From Dyella sp. ASV21 (GTDB lineage: Bacteria > Pseudomonadota > Gammaproteobacteria > Xanthomonadales > Rhodanobacteraceae): a DNA stretch of 36,190 nt. Position numbers and translations under genes: made by a program. Under the pieces are notes generated by a model, which had not been told where the DNA came from, ran no database searches, and saw only the letters and a list, made by a program, of their open reading frames with translations. Numbering within the stretch: position 1 is the first letter of the stretch; each line of letters begins with the position of its first letter. Below, piece by piece: positions 31,256-36,190 of this stretch. Location: assembly GCF_016428975.1 (NCBI RefSeq), contig NZ_JAELTT010000046.1, positions 1-36,190 of the forward strand, given 5' to 3'.

Positions 31256-33835
31256 TCAGGCCAGGGCCTTGAGGCGGTAGAGCGCTTCCAGCGCCTCGCG
31301 CGGGGAGAGCGCGTCCGGATCGATGCCCTCCAGCGCACGTTCCACCGCGGACGGCGCCGAGGCGAACAGGCCAAGCTGCGGCGATGCATCCTGCGTCGGC
31401 CTGGTGGTGGCGGTGGAGGCCTGCTGATACATGCCGCGTTCCAGCTCGGCCAGCGTGCGCCGCGCATCGGCGATCACGGCCTTGGGCAGGCCGGCCAGCG
31501 CGGCTACTTGCAGGCCGAAGCTGCGATTGGCCGGGCCTTCCTTGACCGCATGCATGAATACCAGTTGCTCGCCGTACTCCACTGCGTCCAGGTGCACATT
31601 GGCGATGGTGGCGTATTCGTTGGCCAGCTCGGTCAGCTCGAAGTAGTGCGTGGCAAACAGCGTGTACGACTGGCTGCTGGCCGCCAGATGCACGGCCGCG
31701 GCACGCGCCAGCGCCAGACCGTCGTAGGTACTGGTGCCGCGACCCACTTCGTCCATCAGCACCAGACTGTGTTCGGTGGCGTTGTGCAGGATGTTGGCGG
31801 TTTCGCTCATTTCCACCATGAAGGTGGATTGGCCGCGCGAGAGATCGTCGCCCGCGCCAATACGGGTGAACACGCGGTCGATCGGGCCAATCACCGCGCG
31901 CGAGGCGGGCACGTAGCTGCCGATATGCGCGAGCAGCACGATCAACGCGTTCTGTCGCATATAGGTCGACTTACCGCCCATGTTCGGGCCGGTAATCACC
32001 AGCATGCGGCGGCTGTTATCCAGCGCGAGGTCATTGGGCTCGAACGGTTCGTCGCGCACCTTCTCCACCACCGGGTGGCGGCCGCGTTCGATGGCGATGC
32101 CGGGCTCGTCGGTAAGTTCGGGCGCACTCCAGTCCAGCGACGAGGCACGCTCTGCCAAGGTGGCGAGCACATCGAGTTCCGCCATGGCCGAGGCGGCGCT
32201 TTTGAGGGGTTCGAGCTGGGCGGTGAGGGTGTCCAGCAGCGCTTCGTACAGGGCTCGCTCGCGCATCAGCGAGCGTTCCTTGGCCGAGAGCACCTTGTCT
32301 TCGAAGGTCTTCAGTTCTTCGGTGATGTAGCGCTCGGCGTTCTTGGTGGTCTGGCGACGCGTGTAATGCGTGGGCGCCTTGTCCGCCTGGCCCTTGCTGA
32401 TTTCGATGTAGTAGCCGTGCACGCGGTTGTAGCCCACCTTGAGGGTGGCAATGCCGCTGGCGGCCTTTTCGCGCTCCTCCAGCTCGACCAGGTATTGGTC
32501 GGCGTGGGTCGAGAGACGGCGCAATTCATCCAGCTCGGCGTCGTAGCCATCGGCGATGACGCCGCCATCACGTTGCAGCACCGGTGGCTGCTCCACCACG
32601 GCGCGCGCGAGCAGGGCGGCGGTGTCCGCATGGTCGCCAATGCGCTCGACCAGCGCATGCAATAGCGGACTGTCCAGCGGTGCGATCAAGGTACGCAGCG
32701 TGGGCGCCGCGGCGAGGCCATCGCGCAGCGTGGAGAGATCGCGCGGGCGCGCGGAGCGCAACGCCACACGGGCAAGGATGCGTTCCAGGTCGCCAATGCC
32801 GCGCAACTGCTCGCGTAGCGGTTCGTACTGGCGATTGTCGATCAGCGTGCCGATTGCCTGGTGACGGCCGCGCAGCAACTCGCGCGAGCGCAACGGTCGA
32901 TTGAGCCAGCGCCGCAGCAGGCGCGCACCCATCGGGGTGACGGATTCGTCCAGCACGCCGAGCAGGGTGTGTTCGGTGCGCCCGCTGGGGTGCGTGTCCA
33001 GTTCCAGGTTGCGGCGGGTGGCGGCGTCCAACGCGATGGTATCGCCGGCGCTTTCCACCGCCATGCCGGAAAGATGCGGCAGCGCGCTTTTCTGGGTTTC
33101 TTCGACGTAGCCGAGCAGGCAGCCCGCCGCGGCGATGGCGATCGGCATGCGGTCCACGCCGAAGCCACCCAGATCGCGGGTGCCGAAGAAGCGATTGAGC
33201 TCCCGCCGTGCGGCGTCGCCGTCGAAGTGCCACGGCGGACGCTTGCGCAGACCCGGCAGCGTGCTCACGAACTTGGGCCACGCCACGTCTTCGCCCACCA
33301 GTGTTTCGGCCGGCTGCAGGCGTGCCAGCTCCGCGGCCAGCGCTTCGGCGCTGGGCACTTCGCTGAGCAGGAAACGCCCACTCGCCAGATCCACCCAGGC
33401 CAGGCCGTAGGCGCCGTGCGCGCCGGCGCTGATGGCCATCAACAGATTGTCGCGGCGCTCTTCCAGCAGGGCGGCGTCGGTGACGGTACCCGGCGTGACG
33501 ATGCGCACCACCTTGCGTTCCACCGGCCCCTTGGAGGTGGCCGGGTCGCCGATCTGCTCGCAGATCGCCACCGATTCGCCCAGGCGCACCAGACGGGCAA
33601 GGTAGTTCTCCAGTGCGTGATACGGCACACCGGCCATCGGAATGGGCTGGCCGGCGGACTGGCCGCGCTGGGTCAGCGTGATGTCCAGCAATCTCGCGGC
33701 CTTGCGGGCGTCGTCGTAGAACAACTCGTAGAAGTCGCCCATGCGGAAGAACAACAGCACGTCCGGATGCTCGGCCTTGGCGCCGAGGTACTGGCGCATC
33801 AATGGCGTGTGCTGGCTTGTCTCTAGTTCATTCAT
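31256..33835 (-). CDS. mutS: DNA mismatch repair protein MutS
   Basis: An 859-residue MutS. The mismatch-reading motif in the N-terminal domain is Phe35-Tyr36-Glu37 (GDFYELF), the mismatch wedge. The connector, lever and clamp domains follow. The ATPase domain has Walker [10 protein letters not shown], the Walker B segment [13 protein letters not shown], and [13 protein letters not shown]. The C-terminal tail is short and ends in the helix that mediates tetramers ([13 protein letters not shown]). It detects mismatches and recruits MutL. The start is the ATG at 33835, with an AT-rich upstream stretch and no strong ribosome-binding site. It is a stand-alone gene; mutL is not in the window. Confidence 0.98.
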   Translation of the reverse strand: MNELETSQHTPLMRQYLGAKAEHPDVLLFFRMGDFYELFYDDARKAARLLDITLTQRGQSAGQPIPMAGVPYHALENYLARLVRLGESVAICEQIGDPATSKGPVERKVVRIVTPGTVTDAALLEERRDNLLMAISAGAHGAYGLAWVDLASGRFLLSEVPSAEALAAELARLQPAETLVGEDVAWPKFVSTLPGLRKRPPWHFDGDAARRELNRFFGTRDLGGFGVDRMPIAIAAAGCLLGYVEETQKSALPHLSGMAVESAGDTIALDAATRRNLELDTHPSGRTEHTLLGVLDESVTPMGARLLRRWLNRPLRSRELLRGRHQAIGTLIDNRQYEPLREQLRGIGDLERILARVALRSARPRDLSTLRDGLAAAPTLRTLIAPLDSPLLHALVERIGDHADTAALLARAVVEQPPVLQRDGGVIADGYDAELDELRRLSTHADQYLVELEEREKAASGIATLKVGYNRVHGYYIEISKGQADKAPTHYTRRQTTKNAERYITEELKTFEDKVLSAKERSLMRERALYEALLDTLTAQLEPLKSAASAMAELDVLATLAERASSLDWSAPELTDEPGIAIERGRHPVVEKVRDEPFEPNDLALDNSRRMLVITGPNMGGKSTYMRQNALIVLLAHIGSYVPASRAVIGPIDRVFTRIGAGDDLSRGQSTFMVEMSETANILHNATEHSLVLMDEVGRGTSTYDGLALARAAAVHLAASSQSYTLFATHYFELTELANEYATIANVHLDAVEYGEQLVFMHAVKEGPANRSFGLQVAALAGLPKAVIADARRTLAELERGMYQQASTATTRPTQDASPQLGLFASAPSAVERALEGIDPDALSPREALEALYRLKALA

Positions 33836-34223
33836 TTATCTTGTTTTTCTTGTGTGCGGTGGGCAGCCGTCGGCTATGCGCAGTCAGCGTCGTCACCACG
33901 TGGCAGCGGCTCAGACCGCCAGGGAAATATCCGATAAGCCGCTATTTTGCGTGTTTATGGAAGGGAACGCGAAGTGGGGCCGCGCCAAGTCGCCTCTCGC
34001 CTTCCCACGGCGGTTGGGCGATCCACGATGGGGTGGTGGCGACGAGGCCTTTCGCAAACGCGCTTGCCGGGTCAGGTGCCTCCAATGCCTGTCGTCCAGC
34101 GCGTGGGCGATGTAGGCAAACCCTGGCCCGTCTTCACGTTCCGCAGACCATCGGTTGCCGCAGCCTTGGCGGGTGAGTTCCAGAGCCGTAAGGCCGGACG
34201 GGATGGCGGGTGAGAGGGGAGCA
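33836..34223. other. 388-base intergenic region between mutS and the exporter operon
   Basis: This stretch separates the divergent mutS and outer-membrane factor genes and must contain both promoters. I see no convincing -35/-10 pair, no strong inverted repeat and no credible gene. Short frames on both strands lack start signals and domain content. Confidence 0.5.
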
Positions 34224-35594
34224 ATGGTCGATTTGAATCGGCGTTTCATGGTGTTGGCGGCGTGCGCCGTTGCCGCATGTTCCGTAGAGGCACAAACGTC
34301 GTCTTCGTTGCATCTTTCGCTGGAGGATGCCCGGCAGCGTTTGCTGGGTGTATCCGATGCCCTGGCGGCCGCGGACGCCAATGTGCGCGGCAAGCAAACC
34401 CTGTCGGAAGCCACCGGTCACCTGCGCCTGCCCGATATTTCGTTGGACGCCGGCTACCTGCAATTCCAGAAGACCCTGGAGCTGCCGTTGGGCTCGCTGG
34501 CGCCGGTGGCCCAGGCTTATGGCATTCCCAGCCCGCTGCGCTTTGAGGAGCGGGATTGGCGTTTTCGCCCGATGCTGACCGCCGTGTTGCCGCTGTATAC
34601 CGGCGGCAAGATTCCTGCCGCTCAGGATGCCGCCGCCGCTGCGGCGCGACAGGCGAGCGCCGAGCGCAACCAGCAGGCCGACACGATCAGCACGCAACTC
34701 GTGCAGGCGTATTTTGGCGAGCAATTGGCGACCCAGGCCCTGGCGGTGCGCAAGGATGTACGCGACGGCCTCAATGGACACTTGGCCAACGCCGAGAAGC
34801 TGGAGCGCGAAGGTTTCGCCACCAAGGCCCAGCGTCTGCAGGCCACGGTGGCGCGGGACAGCGCCGAGCGGGAGTATCAGAAGGCCTCCAACGACCGCGA
34901 TACCGCCACCATCACCCTGGCCCAGTTGCTGCGTTCGCAGTCGCCGGTCCATGCCACCACGCCGCTGTTCGTCATCCAGGCGCCCATGGATGCGCGGCAA
35001 GGCTATGTGGATTCAGCCTTGGCCAATCATCCGCAGATTGCTCGCCTGAAGGCGATGGGGGAGCAGGCGGCACAAGGCGTACGCGTGGCGCAGGCCGAGC
35101 TCAAGCCGCAGATTTTCCTGTTCGGTTCCTACGACCTGCATCGGCGCGACGCGTTGCTTTTCGATCCAGACTGGGTCTTCGGCATCGGGCTCAAGTACAC
35201 CTTTCTCTCCGGCCGCGATCGACCGCGCCAGATCAGTGCCGCCCGCGATCAACAGGAGCAAGCCGAAGCCGGCCTGCGTGAGGCCGAGAACCAATTGGTG
35301 ATCGGCGTGACGCGTGCCTGGAACGAGGTGGAAACCCAGCGCCAGCAGTATCTGCTGCTGGAAAGCTCGATCGCGCAAGCCAAGGAAAACCTGCGCCTGC
35401 AACAGCTGTCCTTCCGCGAAGGGCGAGCCACCTCACTGGACGTGATCGACGCCCAGATGGCGTTGGGTGGCGCCCAGCTGGAGCGCTTGCAGGCGGCCTA
35501 TACCTACGATGTGGCGTTGGCCCAGTTGCTGGAAATCAGCGGGCAATCGGCGCGTTACGACGAATACGTCCGCCGTGCGGACAAGGTCTGGTGA
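34224..35594 (+). CDS. TolC-family outer-membrane efflux protein
   Basis: A 456-residue outer-membrane factor. The N-terminus is a signal peptide that could be cleaved after VEA or, less likely, be a lipoprotein signal ending AVAAC. The rest shows the duplicated TolC pattern: long alanine- and glutamine-rich coiled-coil helices (about 120-220 and 345-430) with short beta segments such as FLFGSYDL and GIGLKYTFLSG between them. It forms the trimeric exit duct of a tripartite exporter. GGGGAG precedes the ATG at 34224. The HlyD-type adaptor starts two bases after its stop codon, so both belong to one operon, and an inner-membrane component is expected beyond the window. Confidence 0.93.
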   Translation: MVDLNRRFMVLAACAVAACSVEAQTSSSLHLSLEDARQRLLGVSDALAAADANVRGKQTLSEATGHLRLPDISLDAGYLQFQKTLELPLGSLAPVAQAYGIPSPLRFEERDWRFRPMLTAVLPLYTGGKIPAAQDAAAAAARQASAERNQQADTISTQLVQAYFGEQLATQALAVRKDVRDGLNGHLANAEKLEREGFATKAQRLQATVARDSAEREYQKASNDRDTATITLAQLLRSQSPVHATTPLFVIQAPMDARQGYVDSALANHPQIARLKAMGEQAAQGVRVAQAELKPQIFLFGSYDLHRRDALLFDPDWVFGIGLKYTFLSGRDRPRQISAARDQQEQAEAGLREAENQLVIGVTRAWNEVETQRQQYLLLESSIAQAKENLRLQQLSFREGRATSLDVIDAQMALGGAQLERLQAAYTYDVALAQLLEISGQSARYDEYVRRADKVW

Positions 35595-35596
35595 CT

Positions 35597-36190
35597 ATGT
35601 CCGAATCGACATCTCATAACCCTTCGCCGCGCTCGGGCCACACTGCCGCACGCAAGTCTCCGTGGGGGCTTATTGCGCTCATCGTGGTGGTGATCATCGT
35701 GGCGGTCGGCATCTGGTTGGCTTTCCGCAAGCCGGCCGACCTGGTGCAGGGCATGGTGGATGCCGACAGCATCAACGTGGCCGCCAAGATCACCGCGCGC
35801 GTAGCCTCGCTGCATGTACACGAAGGTGACCGGGTAACGCCTGGACAGGTGTTGTTCGAACTGGACAGCCCCGAGGTCGCGGCCAAGCGCCAGCAGGCGG
35901 CATCCGTGTTGGCCGCCGCGCAAGCCACCGCGGAGAAGGCCAAGAATGGTCCGCGCTCGGAAGATGTGCGCGCATTGGAAGCCAACTGGAAGCGTGCGCA
36001 AGCCGCCAATAATCTCGCCCAGGCCACCTTTACCCGGCTCGACAACCTCTACAAGGAAGGTGTCGTCACGCGTCAGAACCGGGATGAAGCGCAGGCGCAG
36101 GCGCTCAGCGCCGCCGAGCAGCAAAAGGCCGCGCGGGCGCAGTACGACCAGGCGCTGGCCGGCACGCGCCCCGAGGACAAGGCGGCGGCC
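35597..36190 (+). CDS. HlyD/YbhG-type membrane fusion protein (cut by window end)
   Basis: The first 198 residues of a periplasmic adaptor; the frame is open to the last base of the window. Residues 1-22 are a polar cytoplasmic tail. Residues 23-43 are one transmembrane helix (WGLIALIVVVIIVAVGIW). A biotinyl-lipoyl-like half-domain follows (VAAKITARVASLHVHEGDRVTPGQVLFELDS), and then a long alpha-hairpin rich in Ala, Gln and Lys. This layout matches YbhG/YhiI adaptors, which pair with ABC-2 type exporters. It begins two bases after the outer-membrane factor stop. The exported substrate is not evident; the rest of the operon is off the right edge. Confidence 0.92.
   Translation, partial: MSESTSHNPSPRSGHTAARKSPWGLIALIVVVIIVAVGIWLAFRKPADLVQGMVDADSINVAAKITARVASLHVHEGDRVTPGQVLFELDSPEVAAKRQQAASVLAAAQATAEKAKNGPRSEDVRALEANWKRAQAANNLAQATFTRLDNLYKEGVVTRQNRDEAQAQALSAAEQQKAARAQYDQALAGTRPEDKAAA

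Noticed and set aside
33911-34414. A minus-strand frame of 167 codons between mutS and the outer-membrane factor gene
   Set aside because: It overlaps the start of a clear TolC-family gene, has no good start signal and no recognisable domain.
1-36190. CRISPR arrays, insertion sequences, prophage genes, rRNA or tRNA genes
   Set aside because: I found no regularly spaced direct repeats, no transposase or integrase-like proteins and no conserved RNA gene sequences on either strand.

Overview
This is ordinary chromosomal DNA from a high-GC gammaproteobacterium. Gene content, protein style and many GTG starts point to the Xanthomonadales, most likely the Rhodanobacteraceae (Dyella, Rhodanobacter, Luteibacter or Frateuria type). 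The placement is inferred from recognisable proteins, because there is no rRNA gene or other taxonomic marker. I see no phage, insertion sequence, CRISPR array, toxin-antitoxin pair, tRNA or rRNA. Both ends cut through genes: a DUF188 protein on the left and an HlyD-type adaptor on the right.

Layout. 1-5.3 kb: DUF188 and PhzF-like genes (minus strand), a rhomboid protease, a lysine/alanine-rich histone H1-like protein, a Tyr/Gly-rich lipoprotein, a zinc aminopeptidase lipoprotein and a convergent cytochrome c gene. 5.3-7.2 kb: a structured, probably non-coding transcript, then pncB for NAD salvage, then a gene-free stretch holding a degraded dispersed repeat. 7.2-9.8 kb: the methionine importer operon metN-metI-metQ (minus strand) with its own terminator. 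10-15.6 kb: glutathione peroxidase, PBP4 (dacB), SlyD, a FAD monooxygenase, outer-membrane phospholipase A1 and a proline-rich EF-hand-like protein. 15.7-18.6 kb: a YcaQ-type DNA glycosylase, a four-cysteine lipoprotein and two tandem cold-shock genes with related long leaders. 18.6-22 kb: an alpha/beta hydrolase, old-yellow-enzyme and pirin gene run, then a DUF962 membrane protein. 22-25.3 kb: a membrane-anchored cytochrome c'-like protein, tcdA (tRNA ct6A), an acetoacetyl-CoA reductase and gluQ (tRNA queuosine glutamylation). 25.4-30.8 kb: htpX, htpG, an AEC permease, an NTF2-like protein, Hsp15 and a CheY-like receiver. 30.9-36.2 kb: a small unknown protein, mutS (minus strand), and an outer-membrane factor followed directly by an HlyD-type adaptor, the start of a tripartite exporter operon.

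The genes mostly form short housekeeping transcription units rather than one large system. Recurring themes are envelope maintenance (rhomboid, HtpX, PBP4, PldA, lipoproteins, exporter), protein folding and stress (SlyD, HtpG, Hsp15, Csp, Gpx), and tRNA or DNA upkeep (TcdA, GluQ, YcaQ, MutS).

The most interesting signals are non-coding. One is a run of four hairpins, two of them mutually exclusive, ending in a strong U-tract terminator upstream of pncB, where no gene precedes it on that strand. The other is the pair of cold-shock leaders, which share promoter geometry and a sequence box placed at the predicted mRNA 5' end. Several perfect intergenic inverted repeats lacking U-tracts are also recorded.
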